Source: Alcaligenaceae bacterium
GTDB taxonomy: Bacteria; Pseudomonadota; Gammaproteobacteria; Burkholderiales; Burkholderiaceae
DNA length: 7,335 bases
Direction of reading: 5' to 3'
Assembly (NCBI GenBank): GCA_947372575.1
Contig: CANBUF010000085.1
Location: 1 to 7,335, forward strand
Below the pieces are notes generated by a model. The model saw nothing but the letters and a program-made list of their open reading frames with translations, did no database searches and was not told where the DNA came from. The position numbers were made by a program, and so were the translations under genes. Every line of letters starts with the position of its first letter. The first letter of the stretch is position 1. Below, piece by piece: positions 1-6,115 of this stretch.

Positions 1-1
1 C

Positions 2-334
2 GGATCTTTGATCTCCGCTGGCATTGTGCTGTTGCCGTTTGCCTGGTGGAATTGGCCCGCCCAACCGCTCAGTTTTCGTGCCTGGGGCGCCGTGATTGGT
101 CTGACCGTGCTGTGTACCTCGATTGCCTACACCTTGTATTACAAACTACTGATCAATATTGGTCCATCAAAGGCTATGACCGTGACTTTTCTGGTGCCGG
201 TCTTTGGGGTGTTCTGGGGCTGGCTATGTCTGGATGAGGTGATCACCATCCACGTCGTACTCGGTGGCGCGGTGATTTTGCTGGGAACAGCATTGGCGAC
301 TGGGATGGTGGGTGGTAGAAAGTCAATAGCTTAG
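2..334 (+). CDS. EamA/DMT-family transporter, C-terminal part (5' end outside window)
   Basis: The reading frame is open from the left edge and ends at TAG, giving 110 visible residues of an inner-membrane protein. Hydrophobic stretches lie at visible residues about 2-14, 27-48, 57-75 and 82-101, which fits the last four helices of a ten-helix drug/metabolite transporter. The segment at visible residues 64-79 (LVPVFGVFWGWLCLDE) matches the conserved 'LvPvf...gwl.l.E' signature near the end of the second EamA repeat, and the protein ends in a short basic tail. The family exports or imports small metabolites; the substrate cannot be told from this fragment. The TTG at position 8 is an internal Leu codon, not a start. 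It is followed by a 178-base gap and clsB on the same strand, with no clear terminator between them. Family assignment is firm; substrate is unknown. Confidence 0.85.
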   Translation, partial: GSLISAGIVLLPFAWWNWPAQPLSFRAWGAVIGLTVLCTSIAYTLYYKLLINIGPSKAMTVTFLVPVFGVFWGWLCLDEVITIHVVLGGAVILLGTALATGMVGGRKSIA

Positions 335-512
335 AAATACTCAGTTGCAATTTCATGGACGTTGTTTTTGTAGGGCACGATCGATTAAAGCATTGATATG
401 GTGAGGCACTTACTTCAGACTGTTTAGACTGCAATCATGCAGGTTACGTCGGAAAATGTATGCAGCCCTTTAAAATAGTCCTCGGCATGATGTCGGTCAT
501 CTTGTAAATATC
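335..512. other. Intergenic region between transporter gene and clsB
   Basis: This 178-base stretch has no convincing reading frame. It contains a small hairpin at 429-442 (CTGCA, loop ATCA, TGCAG) and A/T-rich segments, but no GC-rich stem followed by a T run, and no well-matched -35/-10 pair that I would defend. No Shine-Dalgarno-like sequence is visible just upstream of the clsB ATG at 513. Confidence 0.5.
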
Positions 513-1769
513 ATGGCCCTTCACTCCCCACGCGTCCACTGGCACCCAGGCAACGACGTCAGTTTGCTAAAAAATGGCGTTGAATTTTTTCCAGCGCTGT
601 GCGATGCCTTAGATGCGGCCACTATCAGCATCCACATGGAAACCTATATTTTCCGTCTGGATCGGATTGGTAACAAGGTACTGGATCACCTCCTTCAGGC
701 GGCCAAGCGTGGAATAAAAGTGCGTGTCGTGCTCGATGGTTTTGGTTGCGCGGCAGAAGAAAAACACATTCAGTCTTGCCTGCAAACGGTTGGTGCGCAA
801 TGCAGAATTTTTAGGCCTGAGCCCAAGCAATTAGGATTCAATAGCTTCAATATCCAGCGCTTACGCAGACTGCACCGAAAAATCACTGTCATTGATTCCC
901 GACTGGGCTTTGTGGGGGGAATCAATATCGAAGACGACTTCGCCACGCAGGAGTCTGGCGCTCTCCCATCTGACCCACGATTTGACTATGCGTTAAGCCT
1001 GACGGGACCGGCGATTCCCGACTTGGTCCATGCACAGCAACTTTTGTGGCTTAGCATGTCAAGGCTGGACGAGACCACAAACGAGATCATTGGCGTCTCA
1101 CGTGGCGCACGCTTATGGCGCGCACTGCGTTTAAAAAAGTTAAGTTTCCAAAACCTGCGAAAGCGCTCAAATAGTCCGGCCAGAACTGGCAAAACCAACG
1201 CTGCAATTATTTTGCGCGATAACTTTCGCCATCGAAAATCCATCGAAGCGGCCTACCTCACCGAAATTACTCACGCGCGACATGACATCATTATTGCCAA
1301 CGCATACTTCCTGCCGGGTCACAAACTACGCAAAGCACTCATCCAGGCAGTCAGGCGCGGGGTACGTGTGCGCCTGCTCTTACAAGGCAAAATCGAATAC
1401 CGTATGCAGTATTTTGCAACGCGCTGGATTTACGATCGGTTTTTAAAGGCAGGGGTTGAGATCTACGAATACACACCAAGCTTCCTGCATGCAAAGGTCG
1501 CCGTCATCGACAACATCTCAACCGTTGGGTCGTCCAATCTTGACCCGTTTAGTCTGCTCCTCGCACGCGAAGCAAACGTCCTGATTGATGATATAGAGTT
1601 CAGTGCCAAATTGCGTGATTCACTTCAAGGCGCGATGGAGCACGGCAGCCATATTATTGAACACACGCTGTATGTTCAACAGGAATGGTTCACACGACTC
1701 GGAGATGCCTGCGCCTATCTGCTGCTCAGGATTGGTATCGCACTTTCGGGGAAAAATGAAGATTATTAA
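513..1769 (+). CDS. clsB: Cardiolipin synthase ClsB-type, phospholipase D superfamily
   Basis: The 418-residue product has two phospholipase D domains, each with an intact HxKxxxxD (HKD) motif: H121-K123-D128, followed by GGIN at 135-138, and H326-K328-D333, followed by GSSNLDPFS at 339-347. Two HKD halves form one active site that moves a phosphatidyl group via a phosphohistidine; the ClsB branch makes cardiolipin and can use phosphatidylethanolamine as co-substrate. Family level is strong. The ClsB assignment rests on overall similarity to E. coli ClsB/YbhO as I recall it: the N-terminal 'LLKNGVEFFPAL' (18-29), the central 'ANAYFLPG' (262-269) and the absence of the N-terminal membrane helices of ClsA. 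A basic linker (about 205-225) separates the halves and a short hydrophobic stretch (401-411) near the C-terminus could touch the membrane. ATG 513 fits the family start although no Shine-Dalgarno is evident. It is convergent with an EEP-fold gene, whereas E. coli ybhP and clsB are co-directional. Confidence 0.88.
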   Translation: MALHSPRVHWHPGNDVSLLKNGVEFFPALCDALDAATISIHMETYIFRLDRIGNKVLDHLLQAAKRGIKVRVVLDGFGCAAEEKHIQSCLQTVGAQCRIFRPEPKQLGFNSFNIQRLRRLHRKITVIDSRLGFVGGINIEDDFATQESGALPSDPRFDYALSLTGPAIPDLVHAQQLLWLSMSRLDETTNEIIGVSRGARLWRALRLKKLSFQNLRKRSNSPARTGKTNAAIILRDNFRHRKSIEAAYLTEITHARHDIIIANAYFLPGHKLRKALIQAVRRGVRVRLLLQGKIEYRMQYFATRWIYDRFLKAGVEIYEYTPSFLHAKVAVIDNISTVGSSNLDPFSLLLAREANVLIDDIEFSAKLRDSLQGAMEHGSHIIEHTLYVQQEWFTRLGDACAYLLLRIGIALSGKNEDY

Positions 1770-1858
1770 AGCGTGCCGGCATAAAAATCTAAAATCTAGA
1801 TGGCTAAAAACTAAACGGCGTGACGATATGACAACTTGACCAGAAGCCTAAATGATGA
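1770..1858. other. Convergent intergenic spacer between clsB and EEP gene
   Basis: The stop codons of two converging genes are separated by 89 bases. The only structure seen is a tandem direct repeat of AAAATCT at 1784-1790 and 1791-1797. There is no GC-rich hairpin with a T run on either strand, so no intrinsic terminator is apparent and transcripts from the two sides may overlap. Confidence 0.45.
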
Positions 1859-2734
1859 TCAAGGTAACTCTAACTCTGCCAGTATCGGTGCATGATCCGA
1901 GAGTTGTGTCCAGGGCTTGCCACGCAACACGCGTGCACTGCGCACAGCAAAACCGCGTTGATAGATCCGATCCAGCCTGAGCCACGGAAAGGCCGCCGGA
2001 AAAGTCCGGGGCGAGGGCATCAGATTACCTGTGCCCTCCATGGATAATTGATTCACACGAGTATTCTGCCGGTGGAACATCGCAGTGCGTAATTGCTCCA
2101 GCGTCTCGCCACGCAGGACTCCGCGCAATTGCTCAAAAGACTCGCGCAGTTTGGGCATCATGCCGTGCGTGCGTGGCGCATGCGCGAACACTTCGTAGAC
2201 GCCGAGTTGCTGGACAAACAAGGGTGCAAGTCGATCCTTCCAGTCATTGAAGTCGCCCGCGATAAGCATCGGCGCACCGTCTGGCACCATGCGCTGAATG
2301 CGTTCAGCCATCACCTCGATTTGTCTGACACGACTCCCGGCAAAGAGGCCGAGATGCACGACAAAACAATGGACTTCGCGACCATCTACATCGATCACGC
2401 TATGCAATAAACCGCGCTGCTCGAGCCGATGATCAGAGATATCCTGATTTTCGAACGAAATGATCGGATGTCGTGAGAGTAAGGCATTGCCATGATCGGT
2501 CTGAGCGCGAATCGCGTTACAGCCGTAGGCGCATTCCATGTGCAAGGCCGCGGCGAGTGATTCGTGCTGTGCGTGCAAGGCGCCGTTTATATCGTTACGT
2601 CCCTGTACTTCTTGGAGGAACATCAGGTCCGGTCTTAAACCATGCAGTTCGAGACGCAGCTCTCCCAAGGAGTCACGTCCGCTGAGGGAGCGTCCTTTGT
2701 GGATGTTGTAACTGACGACACGTATCAAGGACAT
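1859..2734 (-). CDS. Endonuclease/exonuclease/phosphatase-family hydrolase (YbhP-like)
   Basis: The 291-residue product shows the metal-dependent EEP fold motifs in order: SYNIHKG with N10, FLQEVQ with E42, HGNALLS at 81-87, the HLG motif with H127, GDFND with D161/N163, SPRTFP with T244, LDRIY with D255, and SDHAP with D280/H281. These correspond to the Mg-binding and catalytic Glu, Asp, Asn and His residues of the family, so the enzyme is expected to be an active phosphodiesterase or phosphatase. The substrate cannot be read from sequence: EEP enzymes act on nucleic acids, inositol phosphates, sphingolipids and other phosphoesters. No signal peptide or membrane helix is seen. Its closest functional hint is neighbourhood, since E. 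coli YbhP is encoded beside ClsB; a role connected with phospholipids is an inference. ATG 2734 suits the family start, but the six bases before it follow directly on a strong stem-loop and no Shine-Dalgarno is visible. Confidence 0.88.
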   Translation of the reverse strand: MSLIRVVSYNIHKGRSLSGRDSLGELRLELHGLRPDLMFLQEVQGRNDINGALHAQHESLAAALHMECAYGCNAIRAQTDHGNALLSRHPIISFENQDISDHRLEQRGLLHSVIDVDGREVHCFVVHLGLFAGSRVRQIEVMAERIQRMVPDGAPMLIAGDFNDWKDRLAPLFVQQLGVYEVFAHAPRTHGMMPKLRESFEQLRGVLRGETLEQLRTAMFHRQNTRVNQLSMEGTGNLMPSPRTFPAAFPWLRLDRIYQRGFAVRSARVLRGKPWTQLSDHAPILAELELP

Positions 2735-2740
2735 GGAATA

Positions 2741-2767
2741 CAGGATGGGCGATAGGCGCCCATCCTG
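2741..2767 (-). repeat. Perfect stem-loop just upstream of the EEP start codon
   Basis: The arms CAGGATGGGCG (2741-2751) and CGCCCATCCTG (2757-2767) are perfect inverted complements, giving an 11-bp GC-rich stem with a 5-base loop. On the minus strand it ends six bases before ATG 2734 and starts 73 bases past the aspS stop codon. No T run follows on either strand, so it is not a classical intrinsic terminator. It could act as a 3' end or processing structure of the aspS transcript, or limit ribosome access to the EEP start. The structure is seen directly; its function is inferred. Confidence 0.7.
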
Positions 2768-2777
2768 TGCATACTGC

Positions 2778-2800
2778 TGATCAATAGTGACTACTGATCA
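2778..2800 (-). repeat. Imperfect stem-loop in the aspS 3' region with TTGATC repeats
   Basis: The arms TGATCAATAG (2778-2787) and CTACTGATCA (2791-2800) form a 10-bp stem with a 3-base loop. In plus-strand reading there is one A-C mismatch; in the minus-strand transcript this pair becomes G-U, so the stem is complete only in RNA from the aspS side. GATCAA (TTGATC on the minus strand) occurs three times, at 2779-2784, 2796-2801 and 2808-2813. No T run follows. It may be a 3' stability element or a chance palindrome cluster. Confidence 0.45.
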
Positions 2801-2839
2801 ATCTTACGATCAAGCAACAAAACTTCAAAATCAAAACAA

Positions 2840-4636
2840 TTAAGGTGCTTTGACTTCGGGCTGACGCAGGCGAATATGCAACTCACGCAATTGCTTTTCA
2901 TCAACAGGTGATGGTGCTTGTGTGAGCAAACATTGTGCGCGCTGTGTTTTGGGGAATGCAATCACATCGCGAATCGATTCGGCACCGGTCATCATGGTGA
3001 CGATACGGTCCAGACCAAAGGCGATACCACCATGTGGTGGCGCGCCATATTGGAGGGCGTCGAGCAAGAAACCAAACTTGAGCTGCGCTTCTTCGGCGTC
3101 GATTTTCAGGGCGCGGAATACTTTGCTCTGAATTTCTTCGCGGTGAATACGCACTGAACCACCACCGATTTCCCAACCGTTCAACACCATATCGTAGGCT
3201 TTAGCGATCGCCTTGGATGGATCTGTAGTGAGCAGGTCTTCGTGACCGTCTTTGGGGCTGGTAAAGGGGTGATGCGCAGCCACGTAGCGATCGGCTTCTT
3301 CGTCGTATTCAAACATCGGGAAGTCCACAACCCACAATGGCTTCCACACGGCTTCGAACAGGCCGTTGGCTTTGCCAAATTCGCTGTGGCCAATTTTGAC
3401 GCGCAAGGCACCGATGGCATCGTTGACGACTTTAGCGCGATCCGCACCAAAGAAAATGATGTCACCGTCTTGTGCGCCAGTACGTTTGACCATCTCGGCC
3501 AACGCAGCGTCATGCAGATTCTTGACGATAGGTGACTGCAAGCCATCGCGGCCTTTGCCGGCTTCGTTGACCTTGATCCAGGCAAGGCCCTTGGCGCCAT
3601 AGATCGCGACAAATTTGGTGTAGTTATCAATCTCACTACGCGAAATCTGAGCACCACCCGGAACGCGCAACGCGACAACACGGCTGCCTTCGGTGGTCGC
3701 GGCCTGGGCAAATACCTGGAAGTCGACGTCTTTCATGACGTCTGTCAGATCGGTGAATTCGAGCTTGACGCGCAGATCAGGCTTGTCCGAACCATACAGA
3801 CGCATGGCTTCGCTGTAAGGCATGATCGGGAACGTCTCGGCCAGATCGACGTCCTGGACGACTTTGAATACATGACGGATCATGCCTTCAAAAATCTCAC
3901 GGATCTGGACTTCATTTAAGAATGAAGTCTCGCAATCGATCTGTGTAAATTCCGGCTGACGATCCGCACGGAGATCTTCGTCACGAAAGCACTTGGTGAT
4001 CTGGTAATAACGATCAAAACCCGACACCATCAACATCTGCTTGAACAGCTGAGGTGACTGGGGTAATGCAAAAAACTCACCAGCATTCACGCGTGAAGGC
4101 ACGAGATAGTCACGTGCGCCTTCGGGTGTGCTCTTGGTGAGCATTGGGGTTTCGATATCGATAAAACCGAGGTTATCGAGGAACTTGCGTACCTCAATCG
4201 ACACGCGATAACGCAGCATCATGTTTTTTTGCATCTGACCACGGCGCAGATCCAGCACACGGTGTGTCAGGCGCGTGGTCTCGGACAGATTCTCATCGTC
4301 GAGCTGGAAGGGTGGCGTGACCGATGGGTTGAGGATTTCGACTTCGCGGCACAGAATCTCAATCTCACCTGAAGCGAGGTCGGAATTCGATGTGCCGGTG
4401 GGGCGCTCACGCACCAGGCCTGTGACGCGAATACAAAATTCGTTGCGCAGACGCTCAGCAATCGAAAACGCAGGCGCATTATCCGGATCAAATACGATCT
4501 GAGCCAAACCCGCACGATCACGCATGTCGATAAAGATCACTCCGCCGTGATCGCGGCGACGATGAACCCAACCAAACAGGGTAACGGTTTGACCTAAATG
4601 GTCACGACAAACCTGGCCGGTGTAGCAGGTACGCAT
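2840..4636 (-). CDS. aspS: Aspartyl-tRNA synthetase, probably non-discriminating
   Basis: This 598-residue cytoplasmic class IIb synthetase activates aspartate with ATP and charges tRNA-Asp. Numbering from the ATG at 4636, it has the N-terminal OB-fold anticodon-binding domain (about 1-105), the flipping loop [14 protein letters not shown] (169-182), QSPQLFKQ (193-200), motif 2 with FRDE at 217-220 and [12 protein letters not shown] following, the bacterial GAD insertion (about 283-418), and motif 3 with GLDR at 541-544. Length is normal for bacterial AspRS. ATG 4636 is preferred over an in-frame TTG at 4651 because GGAG lies nine bases upstream of the ATG and overlaps the TTG codon. Residue 30 is His (RRRDHG) and residue 81 is Gly (RPTGT), where E. 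coli AspRS has Leu and Lys as I recall; this pair marks non-discriminating enzymes that also make Asp-tRNA-Asn for GatCAB. It is the last gene of the fmdB-DUF502-aspS block, 30 bases after DUF502. Confidence 0.97.
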   Translation of the reverse strand: MRTCYTGQVCRDHLGQTVTLFGWVHRRRDHGGVIFIDMRDRAGLAQIVFDPDNAPAFSIAERLRNEFCIRVTGLVRERPTGTSNSDLASGEIEILCREVEILNPSVTPPFQLDDENLSETTRLTHRVLDLRRGQMQKNMMLRYRVSIEVRKFLDNLGFIDIETPMLTKSTPEGARDYLVPSRVNAGEFFALPQSPQLFKQMLMVSGFDRYYQITKCFRDEDLRADRQPEFTQIDCETSFLNEVQIREIFEGMIRHVFKVVQDVDLAETFPIMPYSEAMRLYGSDKPDLRVKLEFTDLTDVMKDVDFQVFAQAATTEGSRVVALRVPGGAQISRSEIDNYTKFVAIYGAKGLAWIKVNEAGKGRDGLQSPIVKNLHDAALAEMVKRTGAQDGDIIFFGADRAKVVNDAIGALRVKIGHSEFGKANGLFEAVWKPLWVVDFPMFEYDEEADRYVAAHHPFTSPKDGHEDLLTTDPSKAIAKAYDMVLNGWEIGGGSVRIHREEIQSKVFRALKIDAEEAQLKFGFLLDALQYGAPPHGGIAFGLDRIVTMMTGAESIRDVIAFPKTQRAQCLLTQAPSPVDEKQLRELHIRLRQPEVKAP

Positions 4637-4645
4637 AGGAGAGTG

Positions 4646-4649
4646 CTCC
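4646..4649 (-). promoter_or_regulatory. Ribosome binding site that fixes the aspS start
   Basis: On the minus strand GGAG is followed by nine bases and then ATG at 4636. The in-frame TTG at 4651-4649 shares a base with this motif, which argues against TTG being used. Confidence 0.75.
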
Positions 4650-4666
4650 AAAAATCTGGCAAGACA

Positions 4667-5287
4667 TTAATCGGAAATTTTGACAACTATTGGTGCTTGT
4701 GTCGGCGGGGCAACAACGCCCATCGACACGATGTACTTCAGGGCAGCATCCACCGACATATTGAGTGGAAAGACTTCGCTGCGCGGCAGCATTAAAAAAT
4801 ATCCCGAGGTCGGGTTAGGGGTCGTCGGCACATAGACGCTAACGTGCTCCGTACGCAAATGCTCAGCGACCTCGCCGTTGGGCGTGCCGGTCATCAATGC
4901 GATGGTCCAGCAACCTTTGCGGGGATACTCGATTAGGACTGCCTGACGAAAAGCCTGGCCATTTGGTGCGAGCAAGGTATCGCTGACCTGCTTGACCGAC
5001 TGATAGATCGAGCGCACAAGCGGGATGCGGCCAAGCAGTTGCTCTGAACGACTCAGAATGCTGCGACCCAGGAAGTTTGCGGCAAACAGGCCCGTGCACA
5101 ACAGGACGGCGAGGACCACCAGGACTCGAAATCCTGGAATATCCAGACCGAACAAAGCTTGGGGTGACAGAAAGACGGGCACGACGCTCTCGAGCGTGGT
5201 GACAACCAGACCCAGCACCCAGATGGTGATGACCAGGGGCACCCAGATCAGCAAACCAGTGATGAAGTACTTTTTAAATAAACGCAT
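4667..5287 (-). CDS. DUF502 family integral membrane protein
   Basis: The 206-residue product (from ATG 5287) belongs to the DUF502 family of unknown function. Visible features are a basic N-terminus (MRLFKKYF), a first transmembrane helix at about 8-30, a second at about 53-73, the conserved IPLVRSIYQSVKQ (88-100), and VPTTPNPTSGYFLMLP (153-168), a hallmark of the family. The C-terminal half is predicted to form a soluble domain next to the membrane. An in-frame TTG at 5323 would add 12 residues (start MRATPSPL), but the ATG product begins exactly as family members do, with K/R-rich residues leading into helix one. Neither start has a good Shine-Dalgarno, so translation may be coupled to the fmdB-like gene 44 bases upstream. 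The position between fmdB and aspS is recurrent in Betaproteobacteria by my recollection. Its role in the cell is not established. Confidence 0.9.
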   Translation of the reverse strand: MRLFKKYFITGLLIWVPLVITIWVLGLVVTTLESVVPVFLSPQALFGLDIPGFRVLVVLAVLLCTGLFAANFLGRSILSRSEQLLGRIPLVRSIYQSVKQVSDTLLAPNGQAFRQAVLIEYPRKGCWTIALMTGTPNGEVAEHLRTEHVSVYVPTTPNPTSGYFLMLPRSEVFPLNMSVDAALKYIVSMGVVAPPTQAPIVVKISD

Positions 5288-5331
5288 ACTTGATCTGGTC
5301 AGGGGTGAGGGAGTCGCGCGCAATCAAAAGA

Positions 5332-5874
5332 TCAGGCGCCCGAGCCGGAAGTACTGGTACCACTGGAGGACTTGGCTGGTGAGGAAGCAGTGGACGAGGT
5401 GCTTGAGGATTGCGAGCTGCCCGATTGCGCGTTGCCTGCACTACCTGAACTACCCGTACCACCGGATGCCGCGCCGGCATTCGAGCTGGAGCCTGAACCC
5501 GCAGCTGGACCCGCATTTGCACCCGATTTGGAACTATCGCTGGTGCCGCTATCCGAGCCTGAGTTTGCACCCGAGGATGCTTCGCTCCCTGAAGACTTGG
5601 CGGCATCACCACCCGCGTTACCCGCTGCGGCTGCGGCTGCCGCTGCGGAGGCGGCAATCGCTGCCTCGCTGGTCTTACTACCGCCACCACTTTTATCTCT
5701 GAAATCCGTCACATACCAGCCCGAACCTTTGAGCTGAAATCCTGCTGCAGTCACTTGCTTGGCATAGGTGGACTGTTTACATGCGGGGCACTCAGTCAGA
5801 CGCGGATCGGACATTTTTTGGAGGATGTCTTCGGCATGACCACAGGCAGTGCATTTGTAAGCGTAGATGGGCAC
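5332..5874 (-). CDS. FmdB-family zinc ribbon protein with a very long Ser/Gly/Ala tail
   Basis: The first 60 or so residues are a typical FmdB/CxxC_CxxC_SSSS regulatory-type zinc ribbon: MPIYAYKC start, C8-C11 and C29-C32 pairs that would bind one zinc ion, then GFQLKGSGWYVTDF (45-58). The name comes from a putative regulator of formamidase or methanol genes; a function for the proteobacterial versions is not established. From residue about 62 to 180 the chain is low-complexity Ser/Gly/Ala/Thr with a run of eight Ala (77-84), occasional Lys/Asp/Glu, and no hydrophobic segment; most family members are around 70-115 residues, so this tail is unusually long. The start is GTG at 5874 with GAGAG seven bases upstream on the minus strand; the following residues match the family exactly. 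It is the first gene of the block leading to DUF502 and aspS, so its promoter should lie in 5875-6115. Confidence 0.9.
   Translation of the reverse strand: MPIYAYKCTACGHAEDILQKMSDPRLTECPACKQSTYAKQVTAAGFQLKGSGWYVTDFRDKSGGGSKTSEAAIAASAAAAAAAAGNAGGDAAKSSGSEASSGANSGSDSGTSDSSKSGANAGPAAGSGSSSNAGAASGGTGSSGSAGNAQSGSSQSSSTSSTASSPAKSSSGTSTSGSGA
5625..5648 (-). repeat. Hexanucleotide repeat encoding the Ala run of the FmdB-like protein
   Basis: Four consecutive 6-base units read CTGCGG, CTGCGG, CTGCCG, CTGCGG on the plus strand, encoding most of the alanine run on the minus strand. Because the unit is two codons, gain or loss of units would change tail length without a frameshift. Confidence 0.7.
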
Positions 5875-6115
5875 GATAAAACTCTCATTAATGCTTGATA
5901 AAAAGATGCGTGGCGTAAAAAGCGTAGCATTCAGGGAAAGCCCTAGATTTTAACGTTTTTTTGAGTATTTCCCCGCTCTTTCTGGAGCTGGGGTGCAAAC
6001 AGCGCCGGTTTTACAGGCAAAATCCAAAAAAATGCTGGGTTTCGACGGGTTTATTGCTTAAAAGTAATGGTTATTGGCTTTTTTAGACACATTTTCTGCG
6101 CTTGAGGTTTTCGCT
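5875..6115. other. Divergent intergenic region between fmdB-like gene and hutG
   Basis: This 241-base region separates two divergent genes and should contain both promoters. It is A/T-rich with runs of A and T (for example 5956-5962). A bulged hairpin lies at 5971-5993: CCCC plus GCTC on the left pairs with GAGC, a bulged T, and GGGG on the right around a 6-base loop. A smaller hairpin AGGG-AAAG-CCCT lies nearby, at about 5933-5944. A TAAAAT hexamer on the minus strand (5947-5952) sits about 75 bases ahead of the fmdB-like start and could be a -10 box, but no matching -35 box is found at the usual spacing. I could not defend a specific promoter for hutG. No reading frame here looks real. Confidence 0.45.
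6104..6107 (+). promoter_or_regulatory. Ribosome binding site that fixes the hutG start
   Basis: GAGG lies eight bases upstream of ATG 6116. The in-frame TTG at 6074 has no such motif and would add 14 residues unlike the family, so ATG 6116 is chosen. Confidence 0.75.

Noticed and set aside
2741..2800. Calling the two stem-loops intrinsic terminators of aspS.
   Set aside because: Neither stem is followed by a run of T on the minus strand.
4637..4651. TTG at 4651 as a five-residue longer start for aspS.
   Set aside because: The ATG at 4636 has GGAG at proper distance and gives the usual MRT-type AspRS N-terminus; the TTG overlaps that ribosome site.
5288..5323. TTG at 5323 as a longer start for the DUF502 protein.
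   Set aside because: The added 12 residues are not typical of the family and there is no better ribosome site; ATG 5287 gives the standard basic start before the first membrane helix.
5025..5702. A 225-codon plus-strand frame spanning the DUF502 and FmdB-like genes.
   Set aside because: It is very rich in Arg, Pro and His, has no family resemblance, and overlaps two recognised genes on the opposite strand.
5372..5737. A 121-codon plus-strand frame rich in Pro, Glu, Ala and Leu opposite the FmdB-like tail.
   Set aside because: It is the mirror of the Ser/Gly/Ala repeat codons on the other strand, has no recognisable domain, and the minus-strand frame has a clear zinc ribbon and a good ribosome site.
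5941..5990. A sigma-70 promoter built on the TAAAAT hexamer on the minus strand.
   Set aside because: No acceptable -35 box occurs 16 to 18 bases upstream, so I only mention it inside the intergenic entry.
6074..6115. TTG at 6074 as a longer start for hutG.
   Set aside because: ATG 6116 has GAGG eight bases upstream and a typical family N-terminus.
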